A stretch of DNA of 55,750 nucleotides from Terrilactibacillus tamarindi (GTDB taxonomy: Bacteria > Bacillota > Bacilli > Bacillales > Sporolactobacillaceae), in NCBI RefSeq assembly GCF_009718825.1, contig NZ_WNHB01000022.1, positions 1 through 55,750 of the forward strand. The letters are read 5' to 3'. The number at the start of each line of letters is the position of its first letter. The first letter of the stretch is position 1. The position numbers and the translations under genes were made by a program. Below the pieces are notes generated by a model. That model was not told the DNA's origin and made no database searches. It was given only the letters and a program-made list of their open reading frames with translations. Shown here piece after piece: positions 36,244 through 44,677 of the stretch.

Positions 36244-36626
36244 CGCACTATTCAAAAGAGGATATCCTGAAAAAGGCAGAAGCCATTGCAGACAAGATTG
36301 GGAAAATGGAATTGGTTGAAATCTACCGTCAAGCAGAGCAAAAAATTGATAAAAATAAAAAAGTTCAAGATCTCATTGCTCAAATTAAAAGATTACAAAA
36401 AGAATCTGTTAATCTTCAACATTTTCAAAAGCATGAGGCGTATAAACAAAATGAAGCCAAAATAGATGCCTTAAATAAAGAGTTGAACAGCATTCCGATT
36501 GTTCAATCTTTCAGACAATATCAAGAGGAAGTTAATGATTTACTGCAATTTGTATCAAGTGATTTGACTCAGAAGGTATTAAAAGCCTTAGAGCAAACTG
36601 AATCACCAAACAGTTTTGAAAAATAA
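36240..36626 (+). CDS. ricA: RicA (YmcA) regulator of RNase Y and biofilm
   Basis: A 128-residue helical protein of the RicA/RicF family, with the landmarks [37 protein letters not shown] and [15 protein letters not shown]. In B. subtilis RicA, RicF and RicT form a complex that binds iron-sulfur clusters and modulates RNase Y, competence, sporulation and biofilm. This protein is shorter at the C-terminus than B. subtilis RicA (about 143 residues) and contains no cysteine at all. It is translationally coupled to miaB (ATGA). RNase Y, its presumed target, is encoded 8 kb upstream. Confidence 0.92.
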   Translation: MTHYSKEDILKKAEAIADKIGKMELVEIYRQAEQKIDKNKKVQDLIAQIKRLQKESVNLQHFQKHEAYKQNEAKIDALNKELNSIPIVQSFRQYQEEVNDLLQFVSSDLTQKVLKALEQTESPNSFEK

Positions 36627-36683
36627 ATGTCTAAAGCATCACCTCTTTTACCTTTCTTCATATTCTGTGATTAAAAAGAATGA

Positions 36684-36731
36684 GCGGGCGAATATCTTTA
36701 TTTTTTCAATCACACTAGTTATTCGTCCCGC
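36684..36731. other. Inverted repeat upstream of cotE
   Basis: GCGGGCGAATA (36684-36694) and TATTCGTCCCGC (36720-36731) are inverted copies with a 25-bp AT-rich centre. No T-run follows. The right arm overlaps the -10 region proposed for cotE, so it may be an operator or an mRNA end-protecting hairpin. Confidence 0.4.
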
Positions 36732-36739
36732 ATAACATG
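36711..36739 (+). promoter_or_regulatory. Possible sigma-K promoter for cotE
   Basis: CACA (36711-36714) followed after 15 bp by GCATAACATG (36730-36739), against the sigma-K consensus mACm-N16-GCATAnnnTA. One B. subtilis cotE promoter is sigma-K dependent, which fits, but the spacing is one base short. Confidence 0.35.
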
Positions 36740-36769
36740 ACAGAGAAGATGGTAAAGGAGGTTTGACTC

Positions 36770-37315
36770 TTGTCAGAACATGCTTATAGAGAAATTATAA
36801 CCAAGGCGATCTGTGGAAGAGGGAAAAAATTCAACCAAACAGCACATGCAATCTCACCAACACATAAACCTTCAAGTATTCTTGGTTGCTGGGTTATCAA
36901 TCATAAGTTTAAAACTAGCTACCAAAAAGATGTTGTTGTGGTTGAAGGAACGTATGACATTAACATTTGGTATTCTTTCAATGAGAACTCCAAAACGGAG
37001 GTTGTAAGTGAAACAGTTTCTTACAAAGATATTGTTCCACTAACCTTAAGAGATAAGAAAGTGATCTCAAACAAAATGGATGTGACTTGTAAAGCAATCC
37101 AAGAACCGAATTGTTTAGAAGCCAATATTTCTCCAAACGGATCAAAAATCGTGGCCCAAGTTGAAAGAGAATTTCTAGTTGAAGTCATTGGTGAAACAAA
37201 AGTGAAAGTTCAAGTTGAAGATGAAGGGCTTTGGGAAGATACTGATTTAGAAGAAGACATCGACATTGAAGACTCTCTCAAAGACTTGGATTCTGAATTT
37301 CTTGAAAAAGAATAA
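36770..37315 (+). CDS. cotE: Outer spore coat morphogenetic protein CotE
   Basis: Organises outer-coat assembly around the forespore. At 181 residues it has the normal length and starts YREIITKAICGRGKKF, with the family segments PSSILGCWVINHKF, YDINIWYSFNENSKTEVV and CLEANISPNGSKIVAQ, and a very acidic tail (from about residue 145). The TTG start is eight bases after AAAGGAGG. It lies between ricA and mutS, as in B. subtilis, and is followed by a terminator. Confidence 0.97.
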   Translation: MSEHAYREIITKAICGRGKKFNQTAHAISPTHKPSSILGCWVINHKFKTSYQKDVVVVEGTYDINIWYSFNENSKTEVVSETVSYKDIVPLTLRDKKVISNKMDVTCKAIQEPNCLEANISPNGSKIVAQVEREFLVEVIGETKVKVQVEDEGLWEDTDLEEDIDIEDSLKDLDSEFLEKE

Positions 37316-37324
37316 CAGCTGGGA

Positions 37325-37351
37325 GGAGAAGAAGAAATTCTTCTCCTTTTA
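37325..37351 (+). terminator. Terminator after cotE
   Basis: GGAGAAGAA (37325-37333) pairs with TTCTTCTCC (37338-37346), followed by TTTT. Confidence 0.8.
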
Positions 37352-37440
37352 TATTTATAATGTTGTTTAAATCACAAAAATGATAAAGGATGTTTAATTC
37401 GGTCCTATCGTTATTTAGAATATCGTCCCTAAGACGACTG

Positions 37441-37469
37441 TCTCATAAAAGGATGAGATATGGTATAAT
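37441..37469 (+). promoter_or_regulatory. Extended -10 promoter for mutS
   Basis: TGGTATAAT (37461-37469) is an extended -10 (TGn plus consensus TATAAT). The -35 region at 37441-37446 (TCTCAT) is poor, which is typical for promoters with this extension. The mutS start is 40 bp downstream. Confidence 0.6.
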
Positions 37470-37508
37470 ACATATTTAAGAAGATCTACATTTAGGAGCG
37501 ACGATTTA

Positions 37509-40148
37509 ATGGCTTACACCCCTATGATTCAACAATATTTAAAGGTAAAAGCAGACTATAAGGATGCTTTTTTGTTTTTTCGATTAGGTGACTTCTATGA
37601 AATGTTCTTTGAGGATGCATTAAAAGCATCCAAAGAATTAGAGATAGCTCTAACTGCACGTGATGGCGGAGTAAAAGAAAAAATACCCATGTGCGGGGTA
37701 CCCTATCATGCTGCCAAACAATATATTAAAGTTTTAATTGAAAAAGGATATAAAGTCGCCATATGTGAACAAGTAGAGGACCCAAAAACCGCAAAAGGCG
37801 TCGTTAAGCGAGAAGTGATTCAAGTTATCACGCCAGGAACGATTATGGACGATCAGTCATTAAAACCGAAACAAAATAACTATCTTGGTTCCATTACACA
37901 AACGGATGCAAGGCAAATCGGTTTTGTTGTCAGTGATCTAACAACTGGAGAGATCCGTGTCACTCTTTTACAAGACTTTAATTCATTGCGACAAGAAATA
38001 TTAACTTATGGAATTAAAGAATTAATTGTAGCACCAGATGAGGACCAAAACTTGACTCGGGATCTCGATTTGGATGTAACTCTTTCATACGAAAATAACG
38101 TCGCGGTTCCGACTTCCTTAGAGTATCTCATTGAACCTTTATCGCAGAGTGTTCTAAAAGAAACGGTGTCAAGATTATTAAACTATTTAATACGTACACA
38201 GAAGCGTTCACTTGATCACTTACAAAAAGCTGAGCATTATTATGTGAATGATACTATGCTTCTTGATAGTAACTCCAAACGAAACCTAGAACTTACACAA
38301 ACCATACGTGATCATAAAACTTATGGTTCCCTAGTTTGGCTCTTAGATGAGACAAAGACGGCTATGGGTGGACGGAAATTAAAACAATGGATTGAGAAAC
38401 CTTTATTGAATCAAGATGAGATAGAGGAGAGACTTTCATGTGTTGAAGCACTAATCAAACATTTCTTTGAACGTGATGCAATTCGAGAAGCCCTTGACAA
38501 CGTCTATGATATGGAGCGGCTCGTAGGTCGTGTTTCTTTTGGGAATGTGAATCCTCGTGAATTGGTACAATTAAAACGATCCCTTCACGAAATCCCGGTA
38601 CTCAAAGATATTTTGAAAAATGTCGATGAACAAAGTCTAAAGACTTTAGGTGAAAAGATGGATTCATGTCAAGAAGTCTATGAGCTTATTCAGCGAGCGA
38701 TAACCGATGAACCTCCTTTATCGACAACAGAAGGAAATATGATACGTGATGGTTATAATGAAACCCTTGATCAATATAGACATGTAAGCAGGAATGGAAA
38801 ACAATGGATTTCTGAACTTGAACGAAAAGAACGAGAAACAACGGGCATTAAATCACTAAAAATTGGATACAACAAAGTTTTTGGTTATTATATTGAAGTG
38901 ACAAAAGCAAATATTAAATATCTTCCAGATGGGCTTTATGAAAGAAAGCAGACACTGGCTAATGCTGAACGTTATATTACTCCAGAACTAAAAGAAAAAG
39001 AAAGACTTATTTTGGAAGCAGAAAGCAATCAGATGGACTTAGAGTATACCCTGTTTTCAGAGTTAAGGCTAAAAGTAAAAACCTATACAAGTCGACTTCA
39101 GAAATTAGCTAAATTTATTAGTCATCTTGATGTTCTGCAAAGTTTTGCCGTTGTAAGTGAAGCAAATCGATATGTTAGACCTCAATTTTCTCATGATCGA
39201 ACGTTAAAAATTGAAGAATGCCGTCATCCTGTCATTGAAAAAGTGATGAAAAATAATGAGTTCGTAGCCAATGACGTTGTGATGGAAGAAGAATGTCATA
39301 TTCTTTTGATTACGGGACCTAATATGGGAGGAAAAAGTACGTTTATGCGGCAAACGGCCCTTTGTGCAATTATGGCGCAAATTGGGTGCTTTGTCCCGGC
39401 TACACAGGCGACATTGCCGATCTTTGATCAGATTTTTACACGGATTGGTGCAACGGATGATCTTGTTTCCGGTCAAAGTACGTTTATGATGGAAATGCTA
39501 GAGGCACAGTATGCGTTAACACATGCTACGCAGGATAGTCTTATCTTATTAGATGAAATTGGGCGTGGAACGTCTACTTATGACGGTATCGCACTTGCAC
39601 AAGCCATTGTTGAACATATCCATCATCACATTTCTTGTAAAACATTATTTTCGACACATTATCATGAACTAACTTTTCTAGATCAAACGTTGCCAAACCT
39701 TATAAATGTTCATGTTCAAGCGGTTGAAGAGAACGGACATGTCGTGTTTCTTCATAAAGTCAAGCGTGGACAAGCCGATAAAAGTTATGGAATTCACGTC
39801 GCTGAACTTGCTGGTCTCCCGCACTCTTTATTGGATCGTGCGACCACAATACTTGCAGACTTGGAAGAGAAAAAACCAGAGAAAATAATGGATGAAAATC
39901 AGCACGAATTAACATCAAATGATGATGTAAATGAAGAAGCCGCTATATCGATTGAACAAAGTCAAGTTGAAGAAGAATCAGAGCAGTTGAACTTTTTTCC
40001 TGATCAAACGACCTCGAAGCCAAAAAATCAATCCTATTCAAAAAGAGAAGAGGACGTTATTCAAACTCTAAAAAATCTAGAATTGATGATGATGACGCCA
40101 ATGGATGCCATGAATCAGTTGTTTTTATTACAAAAGAAATTAAAATAA
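37509..40148 (+). CDS. mutS: DNA mismatch repair protein MutS
   Basis: Recognises mismatches and recruits MutL. The 879-residue protein has the mismatch-reading motif F-Y-E in LGDFYEMFFEDA (near residues 29-40), the connector and lever domains, and the ATPase with Walker A GPNMGGKST, Walker B LILLDEIGRGTST and the H-loop STHYHEL. The acidic insertion near residues 800-855 ends in QLNFFP, a likely beta-clamp-binding motif. ATG with AGGAG upstream, preceded by its own promoter. One dispersed element begins on the base after its stop codon; mutL follows. Confidence 0.98.
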   Translation: MAYTPMIQQYLKVKADYKDAFLFFRLGDFYEMFFEDALKASKELEIALTARDGGVKEKIPMCGVPYHAAKQYIKVLIEKGYKVAICEQVEDPKTAKGVVKREVIQVITPGTIMDDQSLKPKQNNYLGSITQTDARQIGFVVSDLTTGEIRVTLLQDFNSLRQEILTYGIKELIVAPDEDQNLTRDLDLDVTLSYENNVAVPTSLEYLIEPLSQSVLKETVSRLLNYLIRTQKRSLDHLQKAEHYYVNDTMLLDSNSKRNLELTQTIRDHKTYGSLVWLLDETKTAMGGRKLKQWIEKPLLNQDEIEERLSCVEALIKHFFERDAIREALDNVYDMERLVGRVSFGNVNPRELVQLKRSLHEIPVLKDILKNVDEQSLKTLGEKMDSCQEVYELIQRAITDEPPLSTTEGNMIRDGYNETLDQYRHVSRNGKQWISELERKERETTGIKSLKIGYNKVFGYYIEVTKANIKYLPDGLYERKQTLANAERYITPELKEKERLILEAESNQMDLEYTLFSELRLKVKTYTSRLQKLAKFISHLDVLQSFAVVSEANRYVRPQFSHDRTLKIEECRHPVIEKVMKNNEFVANDVVMEEECHILLITGPNMGGKSTFMRQTALCAIMAQIGCFVPATQATLPIFDQIFTRIGATDDLVSGQSTFMMEMLEAQYALTHATQDSLILLDEIGRGTSTYDGIALAQAIVEHIHHHISCKTLFSTHYHELTFLDQTLPNLINVHVQAVEENGHVVFLHKVKRGQADKSYGIHVAELAGLPHSLLDRATTILADLEEKKPEKIMDENQHELTSNDDVNEEAAISIEQSQVEEESEQLNFFPDQTTSKPKNQSYSKREEDVIQTLKNLELMMMTPMDAMNQLFLLQKKLK

Positions 40149-40254
40149 AGTGAAACTTATCAGCGGGGGTTTTCCATCCCTCACCTAGGTATGCTCGTTT
40201 ATGCTCATTCCTTGAGGTGGGGGTCAAGACTCGCCGTTAATGGGATGTTTAAAT
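40149..40254 (+). repeat. Dispersed intergenic element, copy C
   Basis: Starts with AGTGAAACTT on the base immediately after the mutS stop and ends in GCCGTTAATGGGATG. It carries CCCTCACC about 30 bp before GGTGGGGG, which pair as a hairpin. It looks like a fusion of the first hairpin's left part to the second hairpin, at the C-tract shared by both. Confidence 0.75.
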
Positions 40255-40294
40255 GATTTATATTAATGAGTAATCAGTCAAAGGAGTGATTATT

Positions 40295-42205
40295 TTGGGA
40301 ATCATCAAACGACTGAGTGAACCACTAGCGAACAAAATTGCGGCAGGGGAAGTAGTCGAGCGACCTGCCTCAATTATTAAAGAACTTGTTGAGAATGCGC
40401 TTGATGCTAAAGCAACGGTGATAGAGGTCGAAGTTGAAGAAGGTGGCCTCAAGGGAATAAGAATCTCTGATAATGGTCATGGTTTTGCTCCTGAAGATTG
40501 CGAAATTGCCTTTGAACGCCATGCTACGAGTAAAATACTTCATGAATCGGATCTTTTTCATATTCGGTCGCTAGGATTTCGAGGTGAAGCTCTCCCGAGT
40601 ATTGCATCAGTCTCGTACCTAGATCTCGTAACTTCAACTGGGGAGGGGCCTGGTACTCACCTTAAATTAGAGGGTGGGCGTGTTGTTGAAAAGAATCATG
40701 CCCAAAGTCGAAAAGGAAGTATTATAACCGTAACGAATCTATTCTATAATACACCTGCAAGATTAAAATATTTAAAAACCATTCATACCGAACTTGGTAA
40801 AATCACAGATATGATGAACCGGCTTGCTTTAAGCTACCCGAGTACGAGATTTACCTTAAAACATAATGATAAGGTACTATTCCAAACGAATGGCAGCGGT
40901 GAATTAGCTCAAGTTTTAGCCGCTATCTACGGAGTTCAAACGGCTAGAAAAACATTGTCTTTTAAAGGGGAATCACTTGATTTTAAAATTCACGGTTTAC
41001 TTGTTAAACCTGAATTAACTCGTGCAGGGCGTCAATATGTCTATATCTTCATTAATGGAAGGTACATTAAGAACTTTCGTCTTTTTAATGCGATAACGAA
41101 TGGCTACCATACCCTTTTACCGATCGGTCGAAACCCAATCGCCATTTTACACATTACAATGGATCCAACGCTTATTGATGTTAACGTCCATCCAGCAAAA
41201 CTTGAAGCACGTATAAGTAAAGAAAATGAATTATGTGAGTTAATCGAAAATACTGTTCGAGCCCGTTTTCATCAAGAGAATCTTATACCTGAGATTCAAA
41301 GAAAAGAAAGAAATGAAAAGGCAAACTCCGAACAACAGTTTTTAAAATTTGGAGACGTTAACCCAAATGCAGGCCATTCAATGGAGACAACATGGCGTGA
41401 CAAAGAGACGTTAGAAACAGAAGTTACGGAAAGTGAAAAAAATCGTAATGATCCACATCTCCAAGACCCACTTTATTCAGAACCGTTACCATCAGAGGTG
41501 TATGAAAAGACATTAGAGAGTAAACAAGTCAATGAATCAAAAAACGATTTAGATGTTGAAAGTTGTTGGGAAAATTCGGGTAATGAGCCGATAGAACCTT
41601 CGAAGAAAGAGGAGATTTCTACACGAATTCCAAAACTATATCCAATTGGTCAAATGCATGGGACTTATATACTCGCCCAAAACGAAGAAGGACTTTATAT
41701 TATAGATCAACATGCGGCTCAAGAAAGGATCAAGTATGAATTTTTTCGTGAGAAGGTGGGGCAGACAACAAAAGAAGTACAAGAACTCCTTGTTCCTTTG
41801 ACTTTTGAATTTACTGCAGCTGAATATGCAACCATACAGGAGTATCAACATTATCTTGAAGACATTGGATTATATTTTGAAGAGTTTGGACAACATACAT
41901 TGATCGTGCGATCCCATCCAGGATGGTTTCCTAAAGGAAAAGAAAAAGAAACGATAGAGGACATTGTGCATCAGTTAATACAAGAACGTCATATTTCAAT
42001 TAAAAAGCTACGCGAATCTCTAGCTATTATGATGTCTTGTAAAGGGTCAATTAAAGCGAATCGCTATTTAAGAAATGATGAAATAGAAGCTTTGCTTGAT
42101 CAATTGAGACAAGCTTCAGATCCGTTCACTTGTCCACATGGTCGTCCGGTCATTATTAAATTCTCCACATATGATATGGAAAAAATGTTTAAACGTGTGA
42201 TGTAG
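40295..42205 (+). CDS. mutL: DNA mismatch repair endonuclease MutL
   Basis: A GHKL ATPase and nicking endonuclease of mismatch repair, 636 residues. ATP-site motifs are [15 protein letters not shown] and [14 protein letters not shown]. After a charged linker (about 330-440), the C-terminal domain has the endonuclease motif [12 protein letters not shown] plus SCKGSIKA and CPHGRPV, so this is a nicking-competent MutL of the non-methyl-directed type. I chose the TTG at 40295, eight bases after AAGGAG, giving the family-typical [21 protein letters not shown]. An in-frame GTG at 40286 overlaps that site. Confidence 0.97.
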   Translation: MGIIKRLSEPLANKIAAGEVVERPASIIKELVENALDAKATVIEVEVEEGGLKGIRISDNGHGFAPEDCEIAFERHATSKILHESDLFHIRSLGFRGEALPSIASVSYLDLVTSTGEGPGTHLKLEGGRVVEKNHAQSRKGSIITVTNLFYNTPARLKYLKTIHTELGKITDMMNRLALSYPSTRFTLKHNDKVLFQTNGSGELAQVLAAIYGVQTARKTLSFKGESLDFKIHGLLVKPELTRAGRQYVYIFINGRYIKNFRLFNAITNGYHTLLPIGRNPIAILHITMDPTLIDVNVHPAKLEARISKENELCELIENTVRARFHQENLIPEIQRKERNEKANSEQQFLKFGDVNPNAGHSMETTWRDKETLETEVTESEKNRNDPHLQDPLYSEPLPSEVYEKTLESKQVNESKNDLDVESCWENSGNEPIEPSKKEEISTRIPKLYPIGQMHGTYILAQNEEGLYIIDQHAAQERIKYEFFREKVGQTTKEVQELLVPLTFEFTAAEYATIQEYQHYLEDIGLYFEEFGQHTLIVRSHPGWFPKGKEKETIEDIVHQLIQERHISIKKLRESLAIMMSCKGSIKANRYLRNDEIEALLDQLRQASDPFTCPHGRPVIIKFSTYDMEKMFKRVM

Positions 42206-42317
42206 AGGTCTGTCTGCTTTTTCTTTGCTCAACCTTTTCAAAATCTCTTTATAATGGATGGATTAATGGAAATTGAATTAATCTGTTATAAAGGGTTTTT
42301 TAATTTTAACGAAGGTT

Positions 42318-42377
42318 GAATGAAAGTACCTTAGACCCTCGTGACTATAGTCATGAGAGGTTCAGATCGGCTTCAAC
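42318..42377 (+). mobile_element. Orphan IS200/IS605-like right-end hairpin (candidate)
   Basis: The near-perfect palindrome CTCGTGACTATAGTCATGAG (42338-42357) has a GACTwTAGTC core. It is followed by AGGTTCAGATCGGCTTCAAC. A CTC-GACTTTAGTC-GAG hairpin just before a TCAA-containing end is, as I recall, typical of the right ends of IS200/IS605 elements, which also form the end of the TnpB guide RNA. No tnpA or tnpB is nearby. I infer a remnant; the match is from memory only. Confidence 0.4.
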
Positions 42378-42391
42378 AATGACCAACTAAT

Positions 42392-42583
42392 TTAATAAAA
42401 GAAAAGGTGGGTAATTTCATATCCACATATCACGGATAGAATACTCAGAAAAAAGCTTAACGAAAAGAGACAAAGGGCTTTATCGCTTTTACTAAGTTTA
42501 GATTTCTTAAGTGCTTTGTTTATGAAGAAAAGAATACCTATGATAATCAGCGCACTAATAATAGTCGAAATTAATAGGATCAC
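42392..42583 (-). CDS. Small two-helix membrane protein of unknown function
   Basis: A 63-residue protein on the minus strand, unlike all neighbours. The start is a GTG at 42583 preceded by GGAGGAGGG with six-base spacing, one of the best ribosome-binding sites here. The frame extends further upstream but without an SD. The first membrane segment is about residues 2-22 (LLISTIISALIIIGILFFI). A basic/serine loop with KKSKLSKSDK follows, then a second segment about 36-55. I recognise no family. It converges on the orphan hairpin at 42338 and lies between mutL and a full-length dispersed element. It could be a small toxin-like or signalling peptide; there is no direct evidence. Confidence 0.6.
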   Translation of the reverse strand: MILLISTIISALIIIGILFFINKALKKSKLSKSDKALCLFSLSFFLSILSVICGYEITHLFFY

Positions 42584-42975
42584 TTGACTCCCTCCTCCAT
42601 TATAGAATGTGCAAATGAAAGATGAGATATTCATAAATGATCCATTTCATTTTTATCGTTTCACTCCATCAACCCAATATGGGGGTTATCTTCATCCCCC
42701 ACCGATGGTTAGCTGAACCAATCGGACCTTTACGGGCAGTTGATCCCCTACCAATCTTCTTTGAATACCTCAGAATCTTGAGGTGGGGTCTTTACTTGCC
42801 GTTAAGGCGGGATAAATAAAGAATTAAACAAAATGATGGAAAAACTCAACAATTAGTGTTACTATCATTCTGTGATTTGATAATGCATAGATGTTATCAG
42901 GCACATTACATATACATAGCATATAGCAGCAGAAACCTCTTCTTTGTTGGGAAGGGCAAGAATTTAGAGGTGATT
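42584..42975 (+). other. Gap between two small genes
   Basis: Contains the ribosome-binding and upstream region of the minus-strand membrane peptide, the full-length dispersed element (42658-42817), and an approximately 155-bp AT-rich stretch before the next small gene in which I see no firm promoter. Confidence 0.5.
42658..42817 (+). repeat. Dispersed intergenic element, copy D (longest)
   Basis: The longest of seven related elements. Hairpin 1 is CCATC (42666-42670) with GATGG (42704-42708), containing GGGGG (42681-42685) with CCCCC (42696-42700). An outer stem CCTTTACGGGCA (42727-42738) pairs imperfectly with TGCCGTTAAGG (42797-42807). It encloses hairpin 2, CCCCTACC (42745-42752) with GGTGGGG (42782-42788). 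It ends GCGGGATAAAT. No meaningful open frame is present, so it is a structured non-coding element. Confidence 0.75.
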
Positions 42976-43149
42976 ATGATTACTCTATATGAAAAATTAC
43001 CAAGTGATGTTTTAACTCAGTTTTATTTTGAAATCAAAAATAATATTGACAAAGGTATATTGTCAGATGCTATGTATCAAGAATTAGAATTAATCAAGGT
43101 TGCTGCATTAAAAAGAGGGTTCACCATTTTAGAAAAAAAACGACAGTAA
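42976..43149 (+). CDS. Small helical protein of unknown function
   Basis: A 57-residue protein starting at ATG 42976, five bases after AGAGG; longer in-frame starts lack an SD. The sequence suggests a helical hairpin: SDVLTQFYFEIKNNIDKG, then AMYQELELIKVAALKRGF, and a basic tail EKKRQ. The size and two-helix layout faintly recall Sda, the small inhibitor of sporulation histidine kinases, but the spacing between helices is longer and I cannot confirm homology. It has no membrane segment or cysteine. Its separation by repeats from mutL and miaA suggests it is transcribed alone. Confidence 0.6.
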   Translation: MITLYEKLPSDVLTQFYFEIKNNIDKGILSDAMYQELELIKVAALKRGFTILEKKRQ

Positions 43150-43154
43150 TATAA

Positions 43155-43214
43155 TTCTTCCCGTCCCCACAAAAAGGGGCGGTAAGAAACTAAAGCGTAT
43201 ACAGTAAACGCTTT
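43155..43214 (+). terminator. Two hairpins after the small helical protein gene
   Basis: TTCTTCCCGTCCCC (43155-43168) pairs with GGGGCGGTAAGAA (43176-43188). Next, AAAGCG (43192-43197) pairs with CGCTTT (43209-43214), followed by ATTATTT. Neither has a proper T-run, but together they plausibly end the transcript. Confidence 0.45.
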
Positions 43215-43262
43215 ATTATTTAATGCGATAAAGAAATTTTATAATAATAAACTTACATAGAT

Positions 43263-43309
43263 AGTGAAACTCAATCAGTAGGGAGACTGGCTATTAATAC
43301 GAGATAAAT
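43263..43309 (+). repeat. Dispersed intergenic element, copy E
   Basis: A 47-base minimal and diverged copy: AGTGAAACTCAATCAGTAGGG at the left, then CTATTAATACGAGATAAAT at the right. It lies about 105 bp before miaA. Confidence 0.55.
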
Positions 43310-43414
43310 GAATATATTTAGTATTTATAGCGGATAGATATATATATCATACCTATCGGATATCATGTTTACTAGCACCTACAAGATAGCTGATTTAAAA
43401 AGAAAGGAATTAGA

Positions 43415-44359
43415 ATGAAGGATAAAGTCATTGTCATTGTTGGACCAACTGCAGTTGGCAAAACTAAGATGAGTGTAGAATTATCAAAACGATTTAATGG
43501 AGAAGTGATTAATGGCGATTCCATGCAAGTTTATAAAGGTCTAAACATTGGAACAGCTAAAATAACAGAGGATGAAAAAGAAGGAATTGTTCATCACCTT
43601 TTTGATATATGTCGTCCTGAAGAGGCCTATACCGTGGCTGATTACCAGAAAGATGCTAGGAAATGTATTAAAGAGATACAATTACGGAAAAAATATCCTA
43701 TTGTTGTTGGAGGAACGGGACTCTATATTAAGGCAGCTCTTTATAACTATCAATTTACTGAAGTAAAAGCGAATGAAGTTCTCCGTCAAAAGTTTTTAAA
43801 GATGGCGAGTAAGAAAGGGCCAGATTTTCTTCATCAACACCTTCAATCATTAAGTCCTGATACTGCTCAAACCATACATCCTCATAACATTCAACGTGTT
43901 ATTCGTGCCCTTGAAAAGGCTTATTCAAATGATGGAAAAGGGGATAAATCCAATGACCCAAATAGGTTAGAACCGTTATTCGATATCACCGTTATTGGAT
44001 TAACAATGGATAGAGAACTCCTCTATTCACGTATCAACGATCGAGTCGATCAGATGATAAAAAAAGGATTATTAGATGAAGCGAAGGACTTATATGACTT
44101 AAATATTAGAGATAGTCAAGCAGCAAGAGCCATCGGATATAAGGAGTTATTTCTCTATTTTGATGGAGAATGTTCGCTAGATGAAGCTATAAACTTACTG
44201 AAGAGAAATTCAAGACGCTATGCTAAGCGACAATTTACATGGTTTAAGCATCAAATGGATGTCAATTGGTTTAACATGGATCGTGCTATACAAAACTTTT
44301 CACATAAAGTAGATGAGGTTGTCCTTTTTTTAGAAAAGCAAGGGTTACAACCATTGTAA
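43415..44359 (+). CDS. miaA: tRNA dimethylallyltransferase
   Basis: Transfers an isopentenyl group to A37 of tRNAs reading U-starting codons; MiaB then methylthiolates it. The 314-residue protein has the P-loop GPTAVGKT (residues 10-17), the substrate-binding NGDSMQVYKGLNIGTAK, VGGTGLYI, and the basic tRNA-binding segment RRYAKRQFTWFKHQ near residue 270. ATG preceded by AAAGG. It is followed 320 bp later by hfq, the common bacterial neighbour. Confidence 0.97.
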   Translation: MKDKVIVIVGPTAVGKTKMSVELSKRFNGEVINGDSMQVYKGLNIGTAKITEDEKEGIVHHLFDICRPEEAYTVADYQKDARKCIKEIQLRKKYPIVVGGTGLYIKAALYNYQFTEVKANEVLRQKFLKMASKKGPDFLHQHLQSLSPDTAQTIHPHNIQRVIRALEKAYSNDGKGDKSNDPNRLEPLFDITVIGLTMDRELLYSRINDRVDQMIKKGLLDEAKDLYDLNIRDSQAARAIGYKELFLYFDGECSLDEAINLLKRNSRRYAKRQFTWFKHQMDVNWFNMDRAIQNFSHKVDEVVLFLEKQGLQPL

Positions 44360-44677
44360 GACGACATTAACCAGATATCCATGTCATTGGACCGAGTTTT
44401 CTAATTTGTTAGATATGGTCAGTTTTTTAGAACGTCTATTTGTCTACATGTTAGGTAGACGCATTTTGTTATTTTTGAAACAGCTGTTATCTTTAATGCA
44501 CATCTTTCAGCGTAAGAAGAAGATGGTTTATAAATTCCTTAAGAGGGAGAATTATTACATAGACAGGCTTTTTAATGTTTTCCTTGATTAATGTAGTGTA
44601 TAATGACATTTGATGCAGGAATTTTTGACATTAGAGTCGAATAATAGGTTTAGAGAGAAAAGAGGAGGAATACAACC
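44360..44677 (+). other. Gap between miaA and hfq
   Basis: An approximately 320-bp stretch with a weak terminator hairpin at 44442-44476 and a consensus -10 TATAAT near 44598-44603 lacking a good -35. An open frame of 61 codons inside it spans the hairpin and has no SD, so I do not call it a gene. Confidence 0.5.
44442..44476 (+). terminator. Probable terminator after miaA
   Basis: GTCTAC (44442-44447) pairs with GTAGAC (44455-44460) around ATGTTAG, and the outer CGTCTA/TAGACG offers an alternative. T-rich GCATTTTGTTATTTTTG follows. Confidence 0.5.

Noticed and set aside
42856-42975. Longer N-terminus for the small helical protein
   Set aside because: The upstream in-frame region has no SD, whereas AGAGG lies five bases before the ATG at 42976.
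44406-44591. 61-codon open frame between miaA and hfq
   Set aside because: No ribosome-binding site; it spans a terminator-like hairpin and lacks recognisable composition or family features.
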